Shown here: piece after piece, positions 53,228 through 61,422 of the stretch | Layout: every line of letters begins with the position of its first letter | Position numbering within the stretch: the first letter of the stretch is position 1 | DNA from: Chitinophaga pinensis | GTDB taxonomy: Bacteria; Bacteroidota; Bacteroidia; Chitinophagales; Chitinophagaceae | Assembly (NCBI GenBank): GCA_943333125.1 | Contig: CALQSB010000007.1 | Coordinates: forward strand, 21,204 to 85,203 | Direction of reading: 5' to 3' | Length of the DNA stretch: 64,000 nucleotides | Translations under genes and position numbers: made by a program | The notes under the pieces: model-generated | What the model was told of the DNA's origin: nothing | Databases searched by the model: none | The model's input: the letters and a program-made list of their open reading frames with translations, nothing else

Positions 53228-53284
53228 GTTCAATAAGTTTAAAATGTTGACGACAACCTATTGAACATTTTGAACCTATTGAAC
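53228..53284. repeat. R2 hairpin between the FAH and flavin reductase genes
   Basis: A 21-base arm at 53228-53248 (GTTCAATAAGTTTAAAATG then TT) pairs with 53264-53284 with only two imperfect pairs and a 15-base loop. It is related to the repeat at 51346-51453. It lacks a T-run, so it is not a standard terminator. Confidence 0.7.
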
Positions 53285-53303
53285 ATCTTAAACAAAAGTA
53301 AAA

Positions 53304-54188
53304 ATGGTTACAATAAAACTCTCCGATCTCACTCCCGCTCAAACTCAAAATTACCTGCAACACGCCATTGCGCCGCGCCCAATATGTTTTGCATCTACAA
53401 TAGATAAAGAAGGAAACGTGAACCTCAGTCCTTTTAGTTTTTTCAATATGTTCTCTGCCAATCCGCCGATTGTTGTTTTTTCTCCTGCAAGAAGAGTGAG
53501 AGATAATACCACCAAACATACTTTAGAAAATGTAATAGAAGTTCCCGAAGTGGTTATCAATATGGTGGATTATGAAATGGTACATCAGATGTCGTTGAGC
53601 AGTTGTGAATATCCAAAGGGAACCAATGAATTTGTAAAAACAGGATTTACCGAACAGAAAGCTACTATTGTAAAACCACCGATGGTTAAAGAAAGCAAGA
53701 TAAAATTTGAATGTAAAGTCAACCAAATTATTCCTTTGGGAACAGAAGGTGGAGCCGGAAATTTAGTTATTGCCGAAATCATGGTCATGCATATCGAAGA
53801 ATCAATTTTAAATGCTGAACAAAAAATTGACAATACCAAAATAGAATTGCTTGGAAGATTGGGCGATCACTGGTATTGTAAGACTAATGCAGCCAGTATG
53901 TTTGAAGTAGTAAAGCCTAATATCAAACTGGGTATTGGTTTTGATCAATTGCCTGAAGCCATCAGAAACAGCAAAATATTGAATGGAAATGATTTGGGGA
54001 AACTAGCCAATGTAAATGAAATGCCCTTTATCAATACTTCATTTCATGATGACAAATTGAAAAATATCATTCAGTATTACTCCATCAATCCCGAAGACAT
54101 GGAAAGAGAATTACATAGCTATGCAAAAGAATTGCTTCAGCAAAATAAGGTGGAAGATGCTTGGCAAATTTTGTTGGGAATGAATTAG
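53304..54188 (+). CDS. Flavin reductase family protein
   Basis: A 294-residue protein with a flavin-reductase-like domain in its first 200 residues: HAIAPRPICFASTIDKEGNVNLSPFSFFNMFSANPP is the FMN-binding start, then VVFSPARRVRDNTTKHTLENV and VVINMVDYEMV. The C-terminal 90 residues extend beyond the core and are found in Bacteroidota members near tyrosine-degradation genes. It probably reduces flavin with NAD(P)H or is a flavin-dependent oxidoreductase partner; unproven. R1 repeats begin four bases after its stop. Confidence 0.8.
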   Translation: MVTIKLSDLTPAQTQNYLQHAIAPRPICFASTIDKEGNVNLSPFSFFNMFSANPPIVVFSPARRVRDNTTKHTLENVIEVPEVVINMVDYEMVHQMSLSSCEYPKGTNEFVKTGFTEQKATIVKPPMVKESKIKFECKVNQIIPLGTEGGAGNLVIAEIMVMHIEESILNAEQKIDNTKIELLGRLGDHWYCKTNAASMFEVVKPNIKLGIGFDQLPEAIRNSKILNGNDLGKLANVNEMPFINTSFHDDKLKNIIQYYSINPEDMERELHSYAKELLQQNKVEDAWQILLGMN

Positions 54189-54191
54189 AAC

Positions 54192-54270
54192 AGCCCCCTC
54201 AATCCCCCAAAGGAAGCCCCCTCAATCCCCCGAAGGTAGCCCCCTCAATCCCCCGAAGGGGGAAGCTGAT
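54192..54270. repeat. Three tandem copies of an R1 end
   Basis: Two 23-base units (54192-54214 and 54215-54237) beginning AGCCCCCTCAATCCCCC are followed by a third, longer copy running into GAAGGGGGAAGCTGAT. They are in direct orientation and differ at only a few bases. The sequence after the third copy continues like R1 interior. A TTATCAAATC/TTATCAAATT direct repeat follows near 54318-54350. Confidence 0.75.
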
Positions 54271-54391
54271 TGTGTTTTGATGGATTTAGCAAACACAGAT
54301 ATTCGCTTCCGAACTCTTAATTATCAAATCAACTCATTATCAAATTTTCAAATTGCGCTCTTTCTCTTTTTAAAAACCGCCCCACATCAAT

Positions 54392-54399
54392 TACCTTTG
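54392..54399 (+). promoter_or_regulatory. TAnnTTTG-type -7 box before lysS
   Basis: TACCTTTG lies 30 bases before the lysS ATG and fits the -7 consensus exactly. No TTTG at the expected -33 position. Confidence 0.45.
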
Positions 54400-54429
54400 T
54401 CATCTCAAAAAAATTATATCAATTAAAAT

Positions 54430-55950
54430 ATGAGTTCACAGCATTTATCCGAACAGGAGATTATCAGAAGAGAGAAGAAAGCAGAGTTAGAAAAATTAGG
54501 TATCGATCCTTATCCTGCAGCATTGTATCCTGTAAATACTTCAGCAGAATATATAAAGACTCATTATAAAGGCGAGGAGAACAAAGCTGATTTCGCAGAT
54601 GTTTGTTTGGCAGGAAGAATCATGAGTGTTCGTGATATGGGTAAAGCCAACTTTGCCGTGATGCAAGATGGAACAGGTAAAATTCAGTTTTACATCAAGC
54701 AAGATGATATTTGTCCGGGAGATGATAAATCGCTTTTTCAAAATGTATGGAAGAAGTTAGTAGATATGGGAGATTTCGTGGGTATCAAAGGTTATGTTTT
54801 TACCACCAAGACTGGAGAGACTTCAGTACACGTAAGAGAGTTTACTATTCTAAGTAAATCATTACGTCCATTGCCGATTGTGAAAGAGAAAGACGGCGAA
54901 GCTTTTGATGAAGTTACTGATCCGGAATTTAGATACAGACAACGTTATGCAGATTTAATTGTTAATCCAGGAGTAAAAGAAGTATTTGTAAAGAGAACCA
55001 AATTAGTAAATGCAATACGCGAGTTTCTAAATGAAAGAGGCGCATTGGAAGTAGATACGCCTGTATTGCAAAGTATTCCCGGTGGCGCTGCTGCTCGTCC
55101 GTTTACCACACATCATAATGCGTTGGATGTACCAATGTATATGCGCATAGCCAATGAATTGTATTTAAAAAGATTAATTGTAGGCGGCTTCGAATGGGTG
55201 TACGAATTCAGCAGAAATTTCAGAAATGAAGGAATGGACAGAACGCATAATCCTGAGTTTACGGTTCTGGAATTTTATGTGGCTTATAAAGATTACGAAT
55301 GGATGATGGATACAACTGAGCAAATGTTGGAAAGAGCTGCCATCGCTGTAAATGGTTCTGCTGAATGTATGGTTGGCGATAAAGAAATTAGTTTCAAAGC
55401 GCCATACAAAAGAATAACAATGTACGAAGCTATAAAAGAACATACCGGCTTTGATATCAGTGAAATGGACGAAGAAGGCATTAGAAATGTTTGCCAACAA
55501 TTAGGCATACACGCTAATGAAAAATGGGGTAAAGGAAAATTAATCGATGAAATCTTCGGCGAAAAATGCGAAGCTCATTATATACAACCAACTTTCATTA
55601 CCGACTATCCGGTGGAGATGAGTCCGCTGACAAAAAAGCATCGTAGCAAACCCGGACTGGTAGAGCGTTTTGAGCTGATGGTGAATGGTAAAGAAATCGC
55701 CAATGCTTATAGCGAATTGAATGATCCTATCGAACAGAGAGAGCGTTTTGAAGAGCAGGTAAAATTAATGGAAAGAGGCGATGACGAAGCGATGTTCATT
55801 GATCACGACTTCTTGCGTGCGCTTGAATATGGCATGCCACCTACAAGTGGTATCGGTTTCGGAATCGACAGAATCTGCATGTTACTGACAAACCAGCATA
55901 GTATTCAGGATGTGTTGTTCTTCCCGATGATGAGGCCGGAGAATGTTTAA
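54430..55950 (+). CDS. lysS: Lysyl-tRNA synthetase, class II
   Basis: Charges tRNA-Lys. A 506-residue protein. An N-terminal OB-fold anticodon-binding domain (about 60-170) is followed by the class II catalytic core: motif 1 around ALEVDTPVLQSIPGGAAARPF, motif 2 as FRNEGMDRTHNPEFTVLEFY, and motif 3 as GIGFGIDRICMLLT near the end. Length matches bacterial LysS. An R4 repeat begins right after the stop codon. Confidence 0.97.
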   Translation: MSSQHLSEQEIIRREKKAELEKLGIDPYPAALYPVNTSAEYIKTHYKGEENKADFADVCLAGRIMSVRDMGKANFAVMQDGTGKIQFYIKQDDICPGDDKSLFQNVWKKLVDMGDFVGIKGYVFTTKTGETSVHVREFTILSKSLRPLPIVKEKDGEAFDEVTDPEFRYRQRYADLIVNPGVKEVFVKRTKLVNAIREFLNERGALEVDTPVLQSIPGGAAARPFTTHHNALDVPMYMRIANELYLKRLIVGGFEWVYEFSRNFRNEGMDRTHNPEFTVLEFYVAYKDYEWMMDTTEQMLERAAIAVNGSAECMVGDKEISFKAPYKRITMYEAIKEHTGFDISEMDEEGIRNVCQQLGIHANEKWGKGKLIDEIFGEKCEAHYIQPTFITDYPVEMSPLTKKHRSKPGLVERFELMVNGKEIANAYSELNDPIEQRERFEEQVKLMERGDDEAMFIDHDFLRALEYGMPPTSGIGFGIDRICMLLTNQHSIQDVLFFPMMRPENV

Positions 55951-55953
55951 TGT

Positions 55954-55990
55954 GTTTGGCGTTTGTTGTTTATTGTTTGGGTTTTTTGGT
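55954..55990. repeat. R4 repeat, reverse orientation
   Basis: GTTTGGCGTTTGTTGTTTATT followed by GTTTGGG and T-rich sequence is the reverse complement of the A/C-rich repeat at 6126-6210. It begins four bases after the lysS stop and lies before the next gene's signal-peptide start. Confidence 0.7.
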
Positions 55991-56011
55991 AATATATTTC
56001 AGAGCCTTTCA

Positions 56012-56698
56012 ATGAAATCAATTTACATTTTATCAATCACTTTTCTTTTCTGTTTGAAAAGCAATTTTGTTTTTTCTCAAAAATCAGGGGTTGATACAAT
56101 TTTTCTGATAAGAAATGAAAATCAAAAAGTGTTTGTCGAGCCTTCAAAAAAATCCGAACGCTATAAAACGCTTTCAGATTTCAGTTTTGCCGAATTTCAG
56201 GAAGAAAGCTATCAGTCTCAAATAAGTGAATTGATTTCAGCAGAAACAGAATTCAAAAAAATGAATTATGGAAAAATGCCTAAAAAATGGGTAAGGTGTT
56301 ATATGTTCAAAGGCAAACCATTTCTATATTACCCATGCGATTTCATCCATTATCGTGCAGCCATGTTCACAGACAGCGCTTTTTTGGAAATCACAGGAGA
56401 AGGGCCTCAGATCTATCCAATGATTGCTTATAAGAAAAGAAAAGACAATAGTCGTTGTATTAGAGCACAAGGAATTGAAATCATCATACACCCGGTTACA
56501 ATAGGAGAAAAATCGCTTGCTGTATTTGAAACCTATTATTTCAACCAAGATGAAAAGGAAAAAATTCCAATTTACATTTTGATGACTGACGCACATAACA
56601 TATATCAGCTCCCCATGATTGTCAATGAATGTAACTATCAAAAAGAAATTGAATTTAAACTAGACGACCCTGACTACATGAAAATTTTAAAAAAATGA
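56012..56698 (+). CDS. Secreted hypothetical protein
   Basis: The ATG at 56012 gives 228 residues with a signal peptide (SIYILSITFLFCLKSNFVFSQ). The frame is open to 55943, but that extension is encoded by the R4 repeat and is rejected. The mature part has no known motif; it has many aromatic and lysine residues and a YYPCDFIHYRAAMF segment. Function unknown. It precedes the DPP IV-type peptidase by 71 bases. Confidence 0.65.
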   Translation: MKSIYILSITFLFCLKSNFVFSQKSGVDTIFLIRNENQKVFVEPSKKSERYKTLSDFSFAEFQEESYQSQISELISAETEFKKMNYGKMPKKWVRCYMFKGKPFLYYPCDFIHYRAAMFTDSAFLEITGEGPQIYPMIAYKKRKDNSRCIRAQGIEIIIHPVTIGEKSLAVFETYYFNQDEKEKIPIYILMTDAHNIYQLPMIVNECNYQKEIEFKLDDPDYMKILKK

Positions 56699-56769
56699 TT
56701 TTAAGTCAATCAAACTGCAACAAAATAAAAAAATAAATATCTTACCTTTCAGTTCAATATATCATCAAT

Positions 56770-58905
56770 ATGCAAAAAAAATTACTTACCGCAATTTTTA
56801 CCATCATTGCAATTTCTTCTTTTTCACAAAAGCAAGCACTCACCTACGACCAATATTTCAAAAATAATTTCAAAGGCATTCAAAATCCTCTGCCTCAAAC
56901 GATAACCTGGTTGGATGATACAAAATTTGTGATGACAAAAAATGGCAACAAACTCATCGTTGATGCAAAGACGGGGAAAGAAGAAGCTCCTGCACAAGGA
57001 TTTGAAGCACCAAAATTGACTATGACTGATGCTGCATTTATCAAAGGAAATGATTTGTTCATCAAATTAAATGGAGAAAACAATCAGCTCACTTTTGATG
57101 ACGCCAAAGAAATCAATCCTACAATGAGTCCAGACAACAAATATGTCGCTTACACGAAGAATAATGATTTATATAGTTTGGAGATTTCAACTAAAAAAGA
57201 AAACAGACTAACCAATGATGGCAGTGATGTGATATTGAATGGTTATGCGAGCTGGGTATATATGGAGGAGATTTTGGGAAGGTCATCACAGTATCGTTCA
57301 TTTTGGTGGAGCCCAGATAGTAAACATATTGCTTTTTTCAGAGCTGATGATTCTAAAGTTCCTACATACACACTTACTGATGCACCAGGACAACATGGAT
57401 ATGTGGATGTGATTCGTTATCCAAAAGTAGGAGATCCCAATCCTGAAATAAAAGTAGGTATAGTAGCACCAACGGGCGGCAATATAACATGGTCTGATTT
57501 TAATGAACATGACGACCAGTATTTCGGTTTGCCTTACTGGAAGCCCGATGGAAAAACTTTGCTGGTACAATGGATGAACCGCAAACAAAACCAATTGAAA
57601 ATTTGGGAAGTGAATCCTGCTACAGGAATGAAAAATTCATTTTTAACTGAAGAACAAAAAACATGGATTAGTCTAGATGATGAAGGCAGAAGAATTACTT
57701 TTCTTCAAAATGGAAAAGGCTTTATTTACAGAAGTGATGCTAGTGGATATGATCATTTGTATTATTACGACATGAGTGGAAAGCTTGTCAATGCTATTAC
57801 TTCAGGGAAATATACAGTTACGGATGTCAATTATATTGATGAAAAAAATAGCGTGATTTATTTCACGGCAAGAAAAGAAAACACCGCACGAAAAGATTTT
57901 TATAGCATTAATTTTAATGGAAAAAAATTACAGCGTCTCACATTTGGCGAATACAATCACATGTCAATCAATCTTTCTCCATCAGGTTCTTATTTTGTGA
58001 CTACCTATAACAATGCTACAACCCCTTCAAAAATGACCTTGGTTTCTAATAAAGGAAAAATCATCAAAGAACTGGGAGATAGTAAAGGGGAGGAGTTAGA
58101 AAAAACAGAAATCGCCAAAACAGAATTACTTCGTGTAATGAGCGACGATAGTTTGTATAGTTTGCCCATGAAAATCACTTGGCCACTAAATATGGTTCCC
58201 GGAAAAAAATATCCTGTATTGATTTCAATTTATGGTGGTCCTAATGCAGGAACAGTAATGGATACATGGTCATTAACTGGTTCTCAGCAATGGTATGCTA
58301 AAGAAGGTTTGATTCAAGTGGCTATGGATCATAGAGCCAGCGGGCATTTTGGAAAAGAAGGCGTTAATTATATGTACCATAATCTTGGCTACTGGGAAAT
58401 GAAAGATTATACAACAATGGTAAAATGGCTGATTGCTAACGGCCAGGCAGATTCTTCTAAGATTTGCATTACAGGCTTCAGCTATGGCGGTTATATGAGT
58501 TGCTATGCACTTACTTATGGAGCTGATGTGTTTACACATGGAATGGCGGGAGGAAGTGTTATCGACTGGACATTATATGATTCCCATTATACAGAAAGAT
58601 ATATGGGAACACCACAAGACAATCCCGAAGGATATAAAACAAGTTCGGTGTTGAACTATGCAGACAAATATAAAGGCATGTTGCAAATCGTGCATGGTAT
58701 TGTAGATGAAAATGTACACATGCAGAACAGTATTCAACTTTCCAGTAAATTACAAGACCTTAAAAAAGATTTTGAATTCATGACCTACAGCGGTGGCCGT
58801 CATGGCTGGCCAGGAAATAAAGGTTTGCATTTTCAAAACTTAAAAACAAGATTTATCTATAGGTATTTGCTACAGAAAGAAGTGCCGAAGGAGATGCTGA
58901 AATAG
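56770..58905 (+). CDS. S9 family peptidase, dipeptidyl peptidase IV type
   Basis: A 711-residue secreted serine peptidase. It has a signal peptide (LLTAIFTIIAISSFSQ), an N-terminal beta-propeller (about 40-450) with the double-Glu motif region YMEEILGRSSQYRSFWWSPD, and a C-terminal alpha/beta hydrolase. The catalytic triad is Ser571 in GFSYGGYMS, Asp646 in VDENVH and His678 in GGRHGW. It cleaves X-Pro or X-Ala dipeptides from peptide N-termini, probably in the periplasm. An R1 element follows. Confidence 0.92.
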   Translation: MQKKLLTAIFTIIAISSFSQKQALTYDQYFKNNFKGIQNPLPQTITWLDDTKFVMTKNGNKLIVDAKTGKEEAPAQGFEAPKLTMTDAAFIKGNDLFIKLNGENNQLTFDDAKEINPTMSPDNKYVAYTKNNDLYSLEISTKKENRLTNDGSDVILNGYASWVYMEEILGRSSQYRSFWWSPDSKHIAFFRADDSKVPTYTLTDAPGQHGYVDVIRYPKVGDPNPEIKVGIVAPTGGNITWSDFNEHDDQYFGLPYWKPDGKTLLVQWMNRKQNQLKIWEVNPATGMKNSFLTEEQKTWISLDDEGRRITFLQNGKGFIYRSDASGYDHLYYYDMSGKLVNAITSGKYTVTDVNYIDEKNSVIYFTARKENTARKDFYSINFNGKKLQRLTFGEYNHMSINLSPSGSYFVTTYNNATTPSKMTLVSNKGKIIKELGDSKGEELEKTEIAKTELLRVMSDDSLYSLPMKITWPLNMVPGKKYPVLISIYGGPNAGTVMDTWSLTGSQQWYAKEGLIQVAMDHRASGHFGKEGVNYMYHNLGYWEMKDYTTMVKWLIANGQADSSKICITGFSYGGYMSCYALTYGADVFTHGMAGGSVIDWTLYDSHYTERYMGTPQDNPEGYKTSSVLNYADKYKGMLQIVHGIVDENVHMQNSIQLSSKLQDLKKDFEFMTYSGGRHGWPGNKGLHFQNLKTRFIYRYLLQKEVPKEMLK

Positions 58906-58913
58906 AAGCCTCG

Positions 58914-59074
58914 GCCCCCTCAATCCCCCGAAGGGGGACTTTGATTATGTTTTATTTAGGATGTAATACTTATTTTATCTAAGTGAATTTTATTTACACT
59001 AACTAGGATTATTTTTTGTTCGGGATGCCCAGCAAAGCGCAATCAAAGTCCCCCTTCGGGGGATTTAGGGGGCT
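58914..59074. mobile_element. MITE-like R1 element, 161 bp
   Basis: Left end GGCCCCCTCAATCCCCC then GAAGGGGGACTTTGATT; right end AATCAAAGTCCCCCTTCGG then GGGATTTAGGGGGCT, an inverted repeat of about 34 bases. The interior (about 90 bases) shares segments with the copy at 48825-48988 read in reverse, for example the TTTTATTT...AGG stretch near one end and GCCCAGCA near the other. Its right end overlaps the last codons and stop of the SDR gene at 59065. Confidence 0.72.
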
Positions 59075-59889
59075 AAAAACAAATCTCCAAACAATTTCCC
59101 TCCCTTCATCACTGCATATTTTTCAAAATCAGTTTCCCCCGCTTCTCTCAATACATTTTCATCAATTAAATGAAGTCCTGTAAACTCTTCTGCATTTTTA
59201 GAAAGGATATGAAATGCTGCATCAGCCATAATTTCGGGCTTGCGGCTCATGTTGATTAATTGTTCGCCCCCAAGTAAATTTTTTACTGCTGCAGTAGCAA
59301 TGGTTGTTTTAGGCCACAATGTATTAGATGCGATTTTGTATTTTTTTAATTCTGCAGCCAATCCTTGCGCAATCAAAGTCATGCTGTATTTGCTAAGGGT
59401 ATATGCAGTATGTTTTTCAAACCATTTTTGATTTAGATTGATAGGAGGAGATAAAGTAATGATATGCGCATTTGTGCTTTTTTTCAAATAAGGAATACAT
59501 GCTTTTGATACCAGAAATGTTCCTCTTACATTGATGTCATTCATTAAATCAAATTGCTTTGATGTAATCTGCTCAGTATTTGTCAATGCAATTGCGGAAG
59601 CATTATTAATGAGAATATCAATTCCTCCAAAATGAGCAGCACCTTGTTCAACAGCATTGATGATTTTTTGTTCATCTCTTATATCACAGGCAATAGCAAA
59701 CGCTTTTCCTCCAGCATCTTCAATTTCTTTTGCAGCGGAATAAATTGTTCCTCCAAGTTTTGGATTTTCTTCTACAGATTTTGCAGCAATGATAATATTC
59801 GCACCTTCTCTGGCTAATTTTAATGCGATAGCTTTTCCGATGCCTCTTGAAGCCCCAGTGATAAATGCAGTTTTGTTGGTAAATAACAT
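59065..59889 (-). CDS. SDR oxidoreductase (HSDL2-like)
   Basis: A 274-residue short-chain dehydrogenase. TGASRGIG at residues 11-18, a long AAKSVEENPKLGGTIYSAAKEIEDAGG segment typical of the HSDL2/classical-extended group, NNASAIAL, ITLSPP and the Tyr-xxx-Lys in YTLSKYS. No SCP2 domain follows. It is the third gene of a compact reverse-strand operon (aldo/keto reductase, YffB-like, SDR) with one- or two-base gaps. The stop codon and the last codons lie within an R1 repeat. Substrate unknown. Confidence 0.88.
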   Translation of the reverse strand: MLFTNKTAFITGASRGIGKAIALKLAREGANIIIAAKSVEENPKLGGTIYSAAKEIEDAGGKAFAIACDIRDEQKIINAVEQGAAHFGGIDILINNASAIALTNTEQITSKQFDLMNDINVRGTFLVSKACIPYLKKSTNAHIITLSPPINLNQKWFEKHTAYTLSKYSMTLIAQGLAAELKKYKIASNTLWPKTTIATAAVKNLLGGEQLINMSRKPEIMADAAFHILSKNAEEFTGLHLIDENVLREAGETDFEKYAVMKGGKLFGDLFLAP

Positions 59890-59891
59890 GC

Positions 59892-60248
59892 TTATTTATT
59901 TAATAAGGTAAGAAACAATTTTTCATCAAAACCAACAATGATTTCCTTCCCATTTTCTATGACAGGTCTTTTGATCATGCTGTTATTGTCCAGCATCAGT
60001 CCTATAGCTATTTTTTCTGTCAATTTTTTATCAGCAAACTGGTTAGCTATTTTTTTCCAGGTGGTACCTTTTTTATTAAGAAGAATTTCCCAGCCAACCT
60101 GCCCACACCATGATTTTAATTTTGCTTGCTCGAGGCCTGATTTCTTATAATTATGAAAGTCAAAATCAATTTTATGTTTAGTGCACCAGTCGATTGTTTT
60201 TTTTATAGAATCGCAATTGGGGATTCCGTAGATGATCATTTTACTCAT
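59892..60248 (-). CDS. ArsC/Spx-family protein (YffB-like)
   Basis: A 118-residue thioredoxin-fold protein. IYGIPNCDSIKKTIDW with Cys12 is the ArsC/YffB signature, followed by KSWCGQVGWEILLNKKGTTWKK and IKRPVIENGKEIIVGFDE, which are conserved in the YffB branch. That branch is only distantly linked to true arsenate reductases, and no second catalytic-loop cysteine set is evident, so arsenic detoxification is unlikely. It lies two bases from both neighbours in the operon. Confidence 0.85.
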   Translation of the reverse strand: MSKMIIYGIPNCDSIKKTIDWCTKHKIDFDFHNYKKSGLEQAKLKSWCGQVGWEILLNKKGTTWKKIANQFADKKLTEKIAIGLMLDNNSMIKRPVIENGKEIIVGFDEKLFLTLLNK

Positions 60249-60249
60249 A

Positions 60250-61239
60250 TCAATAATCTGGGAGTTTAGGTTTGTTTTTCATAATGGCATCTATCTTTTC
60301 CATAACATCAGGAGTTAATAAAGCAACAACTTCTAAGGCTTTTAAATTTTCCAGTAAATGTTTTTTATCGGTAGCTCCTAAAATAGCAGAACTCACATTT
60401 GGATTTTTAATACACCAGGCAATACTTAAAGCAGCAGTTGTTACGCCAAGTTTTTTTGCAAGCTCAGAAATCTTTTTTACTTTTTTGATATTGTCATCTT
60501 GCATCCAGCGATCTTTCAGCCAATCAAAACCTTGTAATGCAAAGCGGCTGTTTTTAGGAATGGTCTCATTATATTTTCCACTCAATAATCCTGATGCTAA
60601 AGGGCTCCATGTTGTAGTTCCCATTCCCACTGTTCTGAAAACATCAAGATATTCTTTTTCCATTTTCTCCCTTTCAAACATATTGTATTGCGGTTGCTCC
60701 ATGGTGGGACCAATTAATCTGAACTCTGCAGCCACACGATGTGCTTCTTTAATTTCGACACCACTCCATTCACTGGTGCCCCAGTATAAAACTTTCCCTT
60801 GCTGAATTAAATGATTCATCGCCCATACGGTTTCAGCAATAGGTGTGTTTTTATCAGGCCTGTGACAATAATACAAATCAAGATAATCGACTTGAAGTCT
60901 TTTCAGGGCTTCGTCGCAAGCTTCCAGTACATGCTTTCTGCTCAATCCTGTTTGATTAGGTTTGTTTTCTTTTCCTCTCCAACCCCAGAATACTTTTGAT
61001 GAAACGATAAAGGAAGTGCGATCCCATTTTTTCTTTTTTATAACACGGCCCATCATTTTTTCACTTTCCCCTAAAGCATAAATTTCTGCGTTATCAAAAA
61101 AGTTGATTCCATTTTCATAAGCAACACTCATGATTTCTTCTGCAACTTTATCATTAATCTGCTTGCTAAAACTAACCCAGCTTCCCAAAGAAAGGGTACT
61201 CACTTGTAATCCTGATCTGCCTAATCGACGGTATTCCAT
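60250..61239 (-). CDS. Aldo/keto reductase (KCNAB-like)
   Basis: A 329-residue (alpha/beta)8-barrel NADPH oxidoreductase. Catalytic residues are Asp49, Tyr54 (FFDNAEIYALGESE) and Lys82, with His in DLYYCHRPD. The C-terminal cofactor segment SSAILGATDKKHLLENL fits the group related to the potassium-channel beta subunit (KCNAB) and E. coli YghZ. Substrate unknown. It is first in the three-gene operon, preceded by a TAACTTTG box on the reverse strand at 61260-61267. Confidence 0.88.
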   Translation of the reverse strand: MEYRRLGRSGLQVSTLSLGSWVSFSKQINDKVAEEIMSVAYENGINFFDNAEIYALGESEKMMGRVIKKKKWDRTSFIVSSKVFWGWRGKENKPNQTGLSRKHVLEACDEALKRLQVDYLDLYYCHRPDKNTPIAETVWAMNHLIQQGKVLYWGTSEWSGVEIKEAHRVAAEFRLIGPTMEQPQYNMFEREKMEKEYLDVFRTVGMGTTTWSPLASGLLSGKYNETIPKNSRFALQGFDWLKDRWMQDDNIKKVKKISELAKKLGVTTAALSIAWCIKNPNVSSAILGATDKKHLLENLKALEVVALLTPDVMEKIDAIMKNKPKLPDY

Positions 61240-61259
61240 ATTATATAATTTTTAGAAGA

Positions 61260-61267
61260 CAAAGTTA
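61260..61267 (-). promoter_or_regulatory. TAnnTTTG-type -7 box before the aldo/keto reductase operon
   Basis: Read on the reverse strand, TAACTTTG fits the consensus and lies 20 bases before the ATG. The -33 position reads TTTA, one base from TTTG. Confidence 0.45.
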
Positions 61268-61310
61268 GAGTATAGAAGTTGAAATATAAATTTGAATTGA
61301 GGTGTTTAGA

Positions 61311-61420
61311 ATTTTTTACCGCAGAGGCACAGCGTTTGTAGAGGTTTCGCAGAGATGATAAAGGAAAAGATTAACGCTCTGCGCAATCTCTTTAACTCCT
61401 TTCTTCTCCGCGGTAAAAAT
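61311..61420. repeat. R3 long imperfect palindrome (CGCAGAG-type)
   Basis: The ends ATTTTTTACCGCAGAG and CTCCGCGGTAAAAAT are inverted repeats. Inside, GTAGAGGTTTCGCAGAG and CTCTGCGCAATCTCTTT are again complementary. The 110-bp unit can fold into a long stem. It ends three bases from the lptC stop codon. Confidence 0.7.
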
Positions 61421-61422
61421 CC

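Noticed and set aside
55943..56011. Longer N-terminus of the secreted protein after lysS
   Set aside because: Encoded by the R4 repeat and overlaps the lysS end; the signal peptide begins at 56012.
59892..60248. Arsenate reductase for arsenic resistance
   Set aside because: Belongs to the YffB branch; no other ars genes are present.
60272..60805. 177-residue forward frame opposite the aldo/keto reductase
   Set aside because: Fully antisense to a gene with all catalytic residues; shadow frame.
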